This document shows positions 1-6,732 of a stretch of 13,478 nt of DNA, piece after piece. This DNA comes from Candidatus Glassbacteria bacterium RIFCSPLOWO2_12_FULL_58_11 (GTDB lineage: Bacteria > Gemmatimonadota > Glassbacteria > GWA2-58-10): positions 2,521 to 15,998 of the forward strand of contig MFIX01000081.1 in NCBI GenBank assembly GCA_001780825.1, read 5' to 3'. Within the stretch, counting starts at the first letter, position 1; each line of letters starts with the position of its first letter. The notes under the pieces are model-generated. The model saw only the letters and a list, made by a program, of their open reading frames with translations. It was not told the DNA's origin and searched no databases. The translations under genes were made by a program, and so were the position numbers.

Positions 1-18
1 GGCATAGCATGCTATGCC
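1..18. repeat. Perfect 18-bp palindrome at the window edge
   Basis: GGCATAGCATGCTATGCC equals its own reverse complement across all 18 bases. It may continue or be part of a larger element to the left of the window. It could be a regulator site, the stem of a terminator for a gene outside the window, or part of a repeat element; nothing here decides between these. Confidence 0.7.
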
Positions 19-85
19 CGTGCGGTTACGGCAGGCCATCGTACACAGTATGGCCTCATTGGTCCTGGACCGCCCGGACAAATTC

Positions 86-107
86 GGGCAGGCACAGGGG
101 CCTGCCC
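86..107. repeat. 8-bp stem inverted repeat GGGCAGGC / GCCTGCCC
   Basis: Arms at 86-93 and 100-107 are perfectly complementary around a 6-nt loop, giving a very stable hairpin on either strand. The left arm also pairs with GCCCG at 72-76 in an alternative hairpin (72-76/85-89), so the two folds exclude each other. There is no U-tract on the minus side, so it is not a clear intrinsic terminator for the gene ending at 298. It is most likely part of a dispersed palindromic repeat. Confidence 0.65.
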
Positions 108-206
108 CTACAAAACGGCAGGATAACCCATGATTTTATATAGGGGCGGGGCCATGTGTCCAACTGTTTAAACCGGCTCCCGGCGGAAAATTCACTAACG
201 CCATCG

Positions 207-231
207 TAGGAGCACGGTGCACCGTGCCCTA
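207..231. repeat. 16-bp palindrome with flanking TAGG/CCTA arms
   Basis: GCACGGTGCACCGTGC at 212-227 is a perfect palindrome. Flanking TAGG (207-210) and CCTA (228-231) extend the pairing with a single bulged A at 211. The composition resembles the repeat at 86-107, suggesting the same class of dispersed intergenic element. Confidence 0.65.
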
Positions 232-297
232 ATGTGAAACGCAAACGGAATATAGTGTGAAACATACTCATCAAATGGGTGGATATCCTGTTGCGGC

Positions 298-2118
298 TCA
301 GCCACCCCGGACCAGTCGGATCAGCAGGCCGGCGATAGCCCTGCGGGCCAGCCCGGCCGGTGAGCTGTCGTTCGAGCGCGGGGCATCCTCATCCAGGCCG
401 ATCCGGGCGGCGAATGACGGGGAATCCAGGGGAGCGGCGCGCAGGGCCTCCAGCAGGCCGCGAACCTCTATTGCGGCGGGCGAGTCCTCGGGGTAGCTAG
501 AGACCAGCTCCTGGAGAGTCAGCAGGTAGCGGCGGTCCTCGATCCCCTCCCGCACGCCCTCCCAGGCCGGGGTCGGCAGATAATGGTCCTGGAAATCGCG
601 GTAGGAGAGCATCCAGTCCATGACCGGAGAATCGAAATCATTCCAGGAATGCCCGCCGCCGGACCAGTTGTAGGCCCAGACAAAAACTCCATCCAAGCCT
701 CTCCGCCAGGGCTCGAAACCGGTGCGGGCCCGGGCCTCGAGAGCATTGTCGCGCTGTGTGCAGGGGACAAAGCTCCAGATTGCCAGCTCTTTCATGTTTT
801 TTTCGGTTTCCGCCTCCTCCCCCAGCAGCCAGACATCGACATAAGGCGCTACCGCGGAGGCTGTCCCGCCTTTCCGGCCGCCGATTATCGGCGAAACCAG
901 GCTTATACTTCCCCCCATCACCTTGCGCAGGGCTTTCGCCCGGGCCACGAAAGAATCGCTGTCTTTTGTGCCGCCGGCCAGGCGGTCGTAGATGCCCCAG
1001 ACCTGGCGCGGCCAGCCCTGCCTGAGTGCGTGCTCGACTATGGACTGTGCCGCCTGGGCATAGGCGGTGTAAAATTCCGGCGAATTCAGCGCCAGGCCCG
1101 CAGCGGCGGCGACGCAGGAATCGAAGGGCGCGCCGGCGGGGTTGCCGGCGAACATTATCTGCGGCCGGTCTATACCGGCGGCGCTCAGACGCTCGATAAA
1201 ATTATCTTCCAGCCCGAAATCGAAGGCGATGCTGCCTTTATCGTTGATCGCGGGCAGCCGCGAAGGGTCAAACCAGCGGGCAACGGTATTGATCCCATGG
1301 GCGGCGAGGTCCTGGATGGCGGGCAGGTCCTGCGGTCCGGGGAGAAAAACGCCGTACGGCGGAAGACCGCGGGAGCTCAGGCGGACCGGCAATACCGTAA
1401 AATGCACTTCCACCCGGTACGAACCCCGTTCGCTTTCGATCTGTACCCCTCCCTCGTACCGGCCGGCCGGGGCATTTATCGGCGTGTGCACGCGGATCCA
1501 GAAATGCTGGGTGGTGTTCGGCATGATCCGCAGGGTGGCATTGGTGTCGGGACGGCTGAACGGGCTGCCCGGATAATCATTCCAGGGCCAGATCCGTGAA
1601 GGGTGCCAGCGCCAAGCCCGGGCATCCGAGCCGGCGCCCCAGCGGACCCGGGCGAACTCGACCACGCCGATTTCCAGCGAGTCCGGCGGCAGGTAGCCCT
1701 CTGTGTCCTGGCAGACCAGGCCCTCGGAAGTGATTTTCAATCCCGACAGCCCCGTGGATAGCGCTCTTACTCCCAGCACCAGGGGCTCGGCCTCTCCCGG
1801 AGCGGCGAAACCCTCCAGCGGCGCCCCTCGCTCGGCCAGAGCAGGGATACTGTTGGGATAGACATTGCTCCCAAAGGCCCGGCTAAACGGAATAAAGCCG
1901 AGCTCTTTCCAGCGGGGCTCGAGAGGCTCGAGTGCCGTGCTCTCGACAAAGGGGTCGTTTTTGAAGCCGGCGATATCCCGGATTATTTCCGCGTTCAAGC
2001 GGTCGAGGAAAGGGCGCTCGGCATCCGGTCCGGCGAGCTGGGAAGCCAGGCCGGCCGCCAGGCAAAGCGAGCAAAGAGAAAGCAGGGCGAGCGACTTGAG
2101 TAAACCGTGTCCGTTCAT
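298..2118 (-). CDS. Secreted GH123/DUF4091-like protein, probable loss of the catalytic Glu
   Basis: The product is 606 residues from the ATG at 2118. A GTG at 2145 in the same frame adds 9 residues, but only the ATG puts the signal peptide at the N-terminus: LLKSLALLSLCSLCLA, with likely cleavage near AGLAS. No lipobox is seen. Residues about 30-246 look like the beta-sandwich N-terminal region, ending in a segment of the type W-x-R-V-H-x-P-x-x-A-P-A-G-x-Y. The rest is a TIM-barrel-type DUF4091 (GH123 catalytic) domain ending in the typical W-x-Y-N-W and W-E-G-V-R-E-G-I-E-D-R-R-Y-L motifs. Characterised GH123 enzymes are beta-N-acetylgalactosaminidases using an adjacent Asp-Glu pair in a Y-x-D-E-P type strand. 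Here that place reads IYDRLAG (Asp378-Arg379), so classical activity is doubtful. The gene lies 86 bp downstream of the GH38 gene on the same strand, probably in one operon. Confidence 0.8.
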   Translation of the reverse strand: MNGHGLLKSLALLSLCSLCLAAGLASQLAGPDAERPFLDRLNAEIIRDIAGFKNDPFVESTALEPLEPRWKELGFIPFSRAFGSNVYPNSIPALAERGAPLEGFAAPGEAEPLVLGVRALSTGLSGLKITSEGLVCQDTEGYLPPDSLEIGVVEFARVRWGAGSDARAWRWHPSRIWPWNDYPGSPFSRPDTNATLRIMPNTTQHFWIRVHTPINAPAGRYEGGVQIESERGSYRVEVHFTVLPVRLSSRGLPPYGVFLPGPQDLPAIQDLAAHGINTVARWFDPSRLPAINDKGSIAFDFGLEDNFIERLSAAGIDRPQIMFAGNPAGAPFDSCVAAAAGLALNSPEFYTAYAQAAQSIVEHALRQGWPRQVWGIYDRLAGGTKDSDSFVARAKALRKVMGGSISLVSPIIGGRKGGTASAVAPYVDVWLLGEEAETEKNMKELAIWSFVPCTQRDNALEARARTGFEPWRRGLDGVFVWAYNWSGGGHSWNDFDSPVMDWMLSYRDFQDHYLPTPAWEGVREGIEDRRYLLTLQELVSSYPEDSPAAIEVRGLLEALRAAPLDSPSFAARIGLDEDAPRSNDSSPAGLARRAIAGLLIRLVRGG

Positions 2119-2204
2119 GCAGCGTCTTTCGGTTAATTCAACCACCGCCGGTCATTTGTCCCGATCCGGCAGGCCGCAGCGTTTCCGGGCTGGCCCGCCG
2201 CTGT

Positions 2205-5200
2205 TCACGGTCCGCGGAAAGTCACCCGGAAAGTCTTGATCTCGAACGGCCCGAGCGAAAATTCGAGGTTTCCATTCCGCAGGGGGGCCTCAGCCAGGGG
2301 CTGCTCCAGCAGGTCGGTCTCCTGCGCCTTTACCGCTCCGGGCGGCAGAACGATCCTGGCCCCGGGTTGCCCGGTGCCGCCTGATTCGTAGCAGCGTACG
2401 ATCATTCCATTTCCATCCTCGGACAGCTTGAAAGAGCTGATAATTACGTTCTCCGGCGAGGCGGAAAGAAACCCGGCTCCGGAGGCGGGCAGGCTTCCGC
2501 TGTGCGGGATTCCACGCTGCACGAGCAGAGGCTGGCAGAAACCGGACGCGGCCCGGACCGTGCCGCCCGTTCGCCAATCGCCCGGATGCGGATAAAGGGC
2601 ATAGCGGAACTCATGCGTGCCCCGGTCCGCCGAGGGGTCGGGCCAGAGCGGAGCTTTCAGCAGGGTCAGGCGCATACGGTTGCCGGCGATATCATAGCCG
2701 TATTTGCTGTCGCTCAGCAGGCTGACCCCGTAATCCTTGCCGCTCAGGTCGGCCCAGCGCAGGGCAGGCACCTCGAAGCGCGCCTTGTCCAGGCTGGAGG
2801 TCCGGGTGGTCGGCCTGCCGATCGCAGCCAGGGGTATTTCGTAATAGGCCGTATCCGCGGAAACGTTGACCTCCCAGGCCGCCTTGCAGAGCACCTGCTG
2901 CTCCCACCAGTCGATGCTGTTGCGCACCTCGACCAGGGGCGAGCCCGCGTAGAGGCTGATCTCCTGGGTGAAAAACGAGGAGGGGAAACTGGTGGCCAGC
3001 GGTCTTCTCGGCTTGGTGGCCCCCAGGAAGCTGCGGCGAACCCGGATAGTCGCCCGGACCGGGCCCTTTTCGACAACCTCGACCCGGTCGGCTTTGTCCA
3101 GCCGCCAGCTTACGCCGGTATAGCCGATATTCCAGGCATCCCAGTTGGCCGGTTTGTCCTCGAAAAGCTCCAGCAGGTTGCCTTTCCCGCCCGGGGCGAG
3201 GACCTCGCGGCGGCTGCGCTTGTCATATATGCGGCTGATCAGGCCGCCGGCCTGGTCGAGCTCCAGGCGGATAAACTCGTTCTCGATAAACGCGCTCGAG
3301 ATTTTCAGCCCGGATGGCATCTCTTGCGAAAGATGTACATTGTCCTCGAGCTTGTACACCCGGTAACCGCCAGCCGGTACACTGTCAGCCCGGAAGATCA
3401 GCGCCGAGCGCTCCAGTCCGGACTGCACCACCTGGCAGGGAACCCGCCGCCCATTGACGGCGTAAAACGAACAATCCTCGAACTGCCCCGCCTCACCCTC
3501 GAGCCGGGCCACGCCGCCGCGCGGCCAGGAGAGAGTATTGAACACCACCAGCGGCTGCCCCGCAGGGCCGCTCCGGGTATCGATCCGGCCGGCAAAACCC
3601 AGCAGGGCGCCTTTGCTTACCAGCTGCGCCAGGTGGCGCACCTCGCCATAATTCTTCAGGGCATCCTGGTAAATGGCGGTGATCCCGCTGCCCGGCAGAA
3701 TGTCGTGCATCTGGTTGAAAAGTCCTTTCTTCCAGGCCCGTTCCAGCCGCTCCTGAGGATAGGTCTCGGCAAACAAGACATCCGTCAGCGCGGCCAGCTC
3801 CTCCGCCGCCCCCAGAGATTGTTCCAGCTCGCGGTTCGCGGCTTTCATGGCCGCCTGGGAGGTATAGGTGCCTTGATGGTATTCCAGGTAGAGCTCATTG
3901 CCATATTCCGGCAGGCGGGCCTTGACCGAGTCGGGAAGCGCTTTCAGGTACTGCTCCATAGTGCCGAATTCCACTTTGGGGAAAACCGGGTGGCGCTGAA
4001 TCCGGCGGGCCTGCTCCAGCATGTAGCGGTCCGGTCCGCCGCCGTGATCGCCATAGCCGATCAGGAAGGCCATATCCTTGAGACCGGTATTGGCCTCGAA
4101 CTGGCGCAGGGCGTCCACCATCTGATAAGCGTTGACAATATTGGTATAACCGATATAGGGCATGTAGACCAGGATCCGGCTGCCATCCGGTCCTTTCCAC
4201 CAGAACAGATGGTAAGGGAAGATATTGGTATCGTTCCAGAGCAGCTTCTGGGTCAGGAAAACCTCGATACCGGAACGGCGGAAAAATTGCGGCATATTCC
4301 AGTTGTAGCCGAACGAGTCCGGGTTCCAGCCGATTTTGACCTTGACCCCGAAGTTTCGCTGGAAAAAGCGGGTCGCATACAAGATTTGCCGGACCCAGCT
4401 TTCGCCGGAGATCAAGTTGCAGTCCGGCTCTACCCACATGCCGCCGGCGACCTCCCAGCGACCCTCGGCCACCCGGCGCTTGATCTCCGCGAACGTAGCC
4501 GGGTAATACTCCTTCATCCACTCGTAGAGCTGGGCCTGGCTCTGGGTAAACGCCAGCTCGGGATAGCGCCGCATCAGGTCCAGCACGCTCTCGAAAGTGT
4601 CATGCGAGGCCTCGACTGTCTCGCGCCAGCGCCAGAGCCAGGCCAGGTCGATATGCGCATTGGAGACCAGATGAATCGTATAGCCCTGAAAATAATCGGT
4701 CAGGTTGCGCAGCCTGGCGAAAGTGTTGTCCACCGAGGCCGCGAACGCCTTGGGGTCTCCCCTGGAGACCGCGGCCTGGTCCAATCCACCCAGCACCCGG
4801 TCCAGTTCCAGCATCAGCTCCTGTTTCCGGGAGACCGGCAGGCTTGAAAGGTCTATTTTCGGGTCCTGCTCGAGCTGCATGGAGCGCTGGCGGGTATCAT
4901 TACCGAGCAGCCGGGCCGCGGCGAAAATCGTCATCTGTACTTGCTGAGCCTGCTCGACCGCCTTGCGCCAGGAATCGAGTTCAAAGGTAGCGCCGCGGAA
5001 AACCACTTTCTGATATTCGCCATCAATCCGCACCGCGATTTTAAGCTTATCCCCGGCCCGGTCCGGCGGACCCAACTTCACGCGGTTTTCTCCAGCTTTC
5101 AAGGCGGCGAGTTTCCTTCCGTCCTGGTATATTTCGCCTTTACCCAGGATATCCAGGTTCAAAATGACCGGCCGGCCCGCTACGCTCTGCAGGGCGATCT

Positions 5201-5516
5201 TTTCCGGCAGGCTCAGCTCCACCCTGAACCAGCACTGGTCTGCTTCGAGCACCGGCTGGTAGTCGAAAGAATCCCAGCCGCTGTCATCCAGGGAGGGTCT
5301 TTCGGAACCCGGGAATTCGCCCTTGCGGGCTTTCCAGCCGCTGACCGCCGGAAATTCCAGTTGCCGGACCAGGCGATAGACTTGCTCGACATTCTGCTGT
5401 GCGGCCAGCGGAGCAGTCAGGAATAACTGCAATATAATCGTTGGCAGGAGGCATATAACCGAAGTGAAAGCAAGTTTCCAGAAACGGGGGTAAAATCCGC
5501 GTGAAAGCAAATTCAT
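2205..5516 (-). CDS. Secreted alpha-mannosidase, glycoside hydrolase family 38
   Basis: This gene encodes a 1103-residue GH38 retaining alpha-mannosidase with a catalytic zinc. I chose the ATG at 5516 over a TTG at 5561: it has AGG 8 nt upstream and gives a clean signal peptide (basic start, long hydrophobic run, cleavage near APLAAQ), so the enzyme should be exported. Residues about 35-190 form an accessory beta domain. The GH38 core starts at NAHIDLAW (H288 and D290, zinc ligands), continues through EGRWEVAGGMWVEPD and WNPDSFGYN (D400, nucleophile and zinc ligand), GYGDHGGGP (D490-H491) and HDILPGSG (H604, fourth zinc ligand), followed by C-terminal beta domains. All four zinc ligands are present, so it should be active. 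Substrate is probably mannose-bearing glycans; linkage cannot be read. It is the first gene of a pair with the GH123-like gene. Many bacterial GH38 enzymes are cytoplasmic, so the export signal is notable. Confidence 0.93.
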   Translation of the reverse strand: MNLLSRGFYPRFWKLAFTSVICLLPTIILQLFLTAPLAAQQNVEQVYRLVRQLEFPAVSGWKARKGEFPGSERPSLDDSGWDSFDYQPVLEADQCWFRVELSLPEKIALQSVAGRPVILNLDILGKGEIYQDGRKLAALKAGENRVKLGPPDRAGDKLKIAVRIDGEYQKVVFRGATFELDSWRKAVEQAQQVQMTIFAAARLLGNDTRQRSMQLEQDPKIDLSSLPVSRKQELMLELDRVLGGLDQAAVSRGDPKAFAASVDNTFARLRNLTDYFQGYTIHLVSNAHIDLAWLWRWRETVEASHDTFESVLDLMRRYPELAFTQSQAQLYEWMKEYYPATFAEIKRRVAEGRWEVAGGMWVEPDCNLISGESWVRQILYATRFFQRNFGVKVKIGWNPDSFGYNWNMPQFFRRSGIEVFLTQKLLWNDTNIFPYHLFWWKGPDGSRILVYMPYIGYTNIVNAYQMVDALRQFEANTGLKDMAFLIGYGDHGGGPDRYMLEQARRIQRHPVFPKVEFGTMEQYLKALPDSVKARLPEYGNELYLEYHQGTYTSQAAMKAANRELEQSLGAAEELAALTDVLFAETYPQERLERAWKKGLFNQMHDILPGSGITAIYQDALKNYGEVRHLAQLVSKGALLGFAGRIDTRSGPAGQPLVVFNTLSWPRGGVARLEGEAGQFEDCSFYAVNGRRVPCQVVQSGLERSALIFRADSVPAGGYRVYKLEDNVHLSQEMPSGLKISSAFIENEFIRLELDQAGGLISRIYDKRSRREVLAPGGKGNLLELFEDKPANWDAWNIGYTGVSWRLDKADRVEVVEKGPVRATIRVRRSFLGATKPRRPLATSFPSSFFTQEISLYAGSPLVEVRNSIDWWEQQVLCKAAWEVNVSADTAYYEIPLAAIGRPTTRTSSLDKARFEVPALRWADLSGKDYGVSLLSDSKYGYDIAGNRMRLTLLKAPLWPDPSADRGTHEFRYALYPHPGDWRTGGTVRAASGFCQPLLVQRGIPHSGSLPASGAGFLSASPENVIISSFKLSEDGNGMIVRCYESGGTGQPGARIVLPPGAVKAQETDLLEQPLAEAPLRNGNLEFSLGPFEIKTFRVTFRGP

Positions 5517-5590
5517 GATCCGGACCTGAGCAGAAGAGGGATCGAGAAATAGAGCTGTCAAATTATCGCCAATGCCGCAAAAAACCTGAG

Positions 5591-5604
5591 ATTAATCGAT
5601 TAAT
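5591..5604. promoter_or_regulatory. 14-bp perfect palindrome, candidate operator
   Basis: ATTAATCGATTAAT equals its own reverse complement. It overlaps the downstream edge of the TATAAT element at 5603-5608 and would cover the expected transcription start of the GH38 operon (near 5596). A repressor bound here would block initiation. This is the position expected for substrate control of a catabolic operon; the regulator is not encoded in the window. Confidence 0.5.
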
Positions 5605-5631
5605 TATACTTGTTCTCACTGGTTTTTGGAA
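5603..5631 (-). promoter_or_regulatory. Probable promoter of the GH38/GH123-like operon
   Basis: On the minus strand a perfect TATAAT -10 lies at 5608-5603, about 87 bp upstream of the ATG at 5516. With a 17-bp spacer the -35 position (5631-5626) reads TTCCAA, only 3 of 6 to consensus, so an activator may be needed. The -10 is the strong part of this call; the -35 is weak. Confidence 0.45.
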
Positions 5632-5809
5632 GAGTCAGTTATCCTGCGGGAGCTGCTCGGATAGATCAATCTACCTTTGTTGCAAATCCGGGGAGCAACC
5701 ATGTGCCGCCCGTTATTAAGGAAAAGATTCCTTCCCGGCGGGAAATAAATCTGATAAATTTCAGCGTGTGAGGGTAATCAATTGACCTGGAAGGACGGGG
5801 AAGCCAAGC

Positions 5810-6283
5810 ATGACCGAACTCCTGCGCATTAAACCGCACCATCTGCTAGATATCATCCGCGATTTCGGCGCCGGGGTCGTGCACCAGCCGCATCCGTACG
5901 GCCACGCCGTGCACCGGATCGCACGGATCGTGAAGGAGCATCCCGAGACAGTATTCGAGCTGACCGCGGGGGCCGATTCGATCTGCGCACCCTGCCGCAA
6001 CCTGGTCGAGAGCCGCTGCACGGATACAACGACTTCCCCGGGCCGTGAGGTCTCGAAAGAAAGCTGGAACCGCACGATTGACGGCAGGATTTTCGAAAGA
6101 CTGGGACTGGCCGAGGGCGAGAAGATTTCGGCGCTGGAGTTCTGCCGCCTGGCCAGCCTTCGCCTGGGAGACTTGTTCACCCTGTATGCCGAGGTGGAGC
6201 AGTCGAAAACCAGCCTGAGGCGCGAAAATCTGGAACGCGGATTGAAAGAATATCTGGAGCGCGCAAATCCGGGGAAAAGGTAA
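5810..6283 (+). CDS. DUF1284-like four-cysteine protein, probable metal or Fe-S binding
   Basis: A 157-residue soluble protein whose start at 5810 is preceded by purine-rich AAGGACGGGGAAG. The N-terminus (LRIKPHHLLDI) and the segment ADSICAPC resemble the DUF1284 family, in which LRPHHLL and DDICAP are typical. Cysteines are C59, C62, C70 and C112, that is C-x2-C-x7-C plus one distal Cys, which fits an iron-sulfur cluster or zinc site. Six histidines fall in the first 35 residues (H10, H11, H25, H28, H32, H35). No signal peptide or membrane segment is seen. Its biological role is unknown. It is transcribed away from the GH38 operon and towards the convergent gene at 6733. The codons from C62 to the stop are copied again just downstream. 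Assignment to the family rests on motif recall only. Confidence 0.7.
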   Translation: MTELLRIKPHHLLDIIRDFGAGVVHQPHPYGHAVHRIARIVKEHPETVFELTAGADSICAPCRNLVESRCTDTTTSPGREVSKESWNRTIDGRIFERLGLAEGEKISALEFCRLASLRLGDLFTLYAEVEQSKTSLRRENLERGLKEYLERANPGKR

Positions 6284-6697
6284 CTAAAGGCCCGGTCCGC
6301 TATCTTCCGCAATCCGGGTCCCCGCGTTAAACCAAACCTGCCGCAACTATCTCGAGAGCCGCTGCACGGATACAACGACCTCCCCGGGCCGTGAGGTCTC
6401 GAAAGAAAGCTGGAACCGCACGATTGACGGCAGGATTTTCGAAAGACTGGGACTGGCCGAGGGCGAGAAGATTTCGGCGCTGGAGTTCTGCCGCCTGGCC
6501 AGCCTTCGCCTGGGAGACTTGTTCACCCTGTATGCCGAGGTGGAGCAGTCGAAAACCAGCCTGAGGCGCGAAAATCTGGAACGCGGATTGAAAGAATATC
6601 TGGAGCGCGCAAATCCGGGGAAAAGGTAACTAAAGGCCCGGTCCGCTATCTTCCGCAATCCGGGTCCCCGCGTTAAACCAAACCTGCCGCAACTATC
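5991..6697. repeat. 346-bp tandem duplication, two full units plus a 15-bp remnant
   Basis: Unit 1 spans 5991-6336, unit 2 spans 6337-6682, and the first 15 bases of the unit recur at 6683-6697. The two units match base for base except for five substitutions: four adjacent ones at 6002-6005 versus 6348-6351 (the junction zone) and T6034 versus C6380, which is synonymous in the intact gene. CCTGCCGCAAC occurs in the gene (5991) and in the downstream flank (6683), and marks the likely recombining short homology. The period is not a multiple of three, so the copy is out of frame with the first gene. Confidence 0.95.
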
Positions 6698-6732
6698 GCA
6701 TTCCCGCAATGCCAGGCTCGAGCCGGACTGCT
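6284..6732. other. Convergent intergenic region holding the duplicated copy
   Basis: This 449-bp gap lies between two convergent stop codons. Most of it is the second 346-bp unit. The remaining stretch, 6698-6732, holds small stems (GCATT/AATGC at 6698-6712 and the palindrome GGCTCGAGCC at 6715-6724) but no U-tract, so no clear intrinsic terminator was found for either gene. Confidence 0.7.
6337..6629 (+). pseudogene. Duplicated 3' fragment of the DUF1284-like gene
   Basis: This fragment repeats codons 62-157 and the stop of the gene at 5810-6283, reading C-R-N-Y-L-E-S-R-C where the intact gene reads C-R-N-L-V-E-S-R-C. It has no start codon, ribosome binding site or promoter of its own, and lacks the PHHLL and ICAP parts of the protein. 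It is a by-product of the tandem duplication. The near-identity to the intact copy implies a recent event. Confidence 0.85.

Larger units (their letters stand above)
1..297. other. Intergenic region dense in inverted repeats
   Basis: No convincing gene lies here; the open frames are short, lack a ribosome binding site and run through the repeats. The stretch holds at least five inverted repeats: a perfect 18-bp palindrome at 1-18, a 7-bp stem at 33-39/50-56, a 5-bp stem at 72-76/85-89, an 8-bp stem at 86-93/100-107, and a 16-bp perfect palindrome at 212-227. GCCCCTA at 104-110 is also complementary to TAGGGGC at 141-147. It lies downstream of the minus-strand operon that ends at 298. The GGGCAGGC...GCCTGCCC and GCACGGTGCACCGTGC types resemble dispersed intergenic palindromic repeats seen in many bacterial genomes; that likeness is from memory, not from a search. 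Confidence 0.6.
5517..5809. other. Divergent intergenic region with several dyads
   Basis: This AT-rich region separates the minus-strand GH38 operon from the plus-strand DUF1284-like gene. It holds a -10 element for the GH38 gene at 5603-5608 overlapping a 14-bp palindrome at 5591-5604, a TAGAT-CA-ATCTA dyad at 5662-5673, and an AAGGAA/TTCCTT stem at 5718-5733. A possible extended -10 (TG-N-TAAATT) for the plus-strand gene lies near 5752-5760, but with no convincing -35. No coding sequence is seen. Confidence 0.55.

Noticed and set aside
56..274. A 72-codon minus-strand open frame in the first intergenic region
   Set aside because: It runs through the palindromic repeats, has no ribosome binding site and its sequence is what such repeats give when translated.
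583..1599. A 338-codon plus-strand open frame opposite the GH123-like gene
   Set aside because: Antisense shadow; the minus-strand protein has a signal peptide and clear family motifs.
2035..2090. Lipoprotein signal in the GH123-like protein, because of Cys residues in the signal peptide
   Set aside because: The residue before each Cys is Leu, not Gly, Ala or Ser, so there is no lipobox.
2502..4847. A 781-codon open frame on the plus strand opposite the mannosidase gene
   Set aside because: It lies wholly antisense to a gene with complete GH38 motifs, shows no recognisable motif, and such frames arise from GC-rich codon bias.
5761..6375. A 204-codon minus-strand open frame, with a sister frame at 6347-6709
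   Set aside because: Both are antisense readings of the two copies of the duplicated unit; their similarity simply reflects the tandem repeat.
5991..6697. CRISPR array or transposon as explanation of the repeat
   Set aside because: The unit is 346 bp with only two copies, no spacers, no transposase and no terminal inverted repeats; it consists of gene 3' end plus flank.
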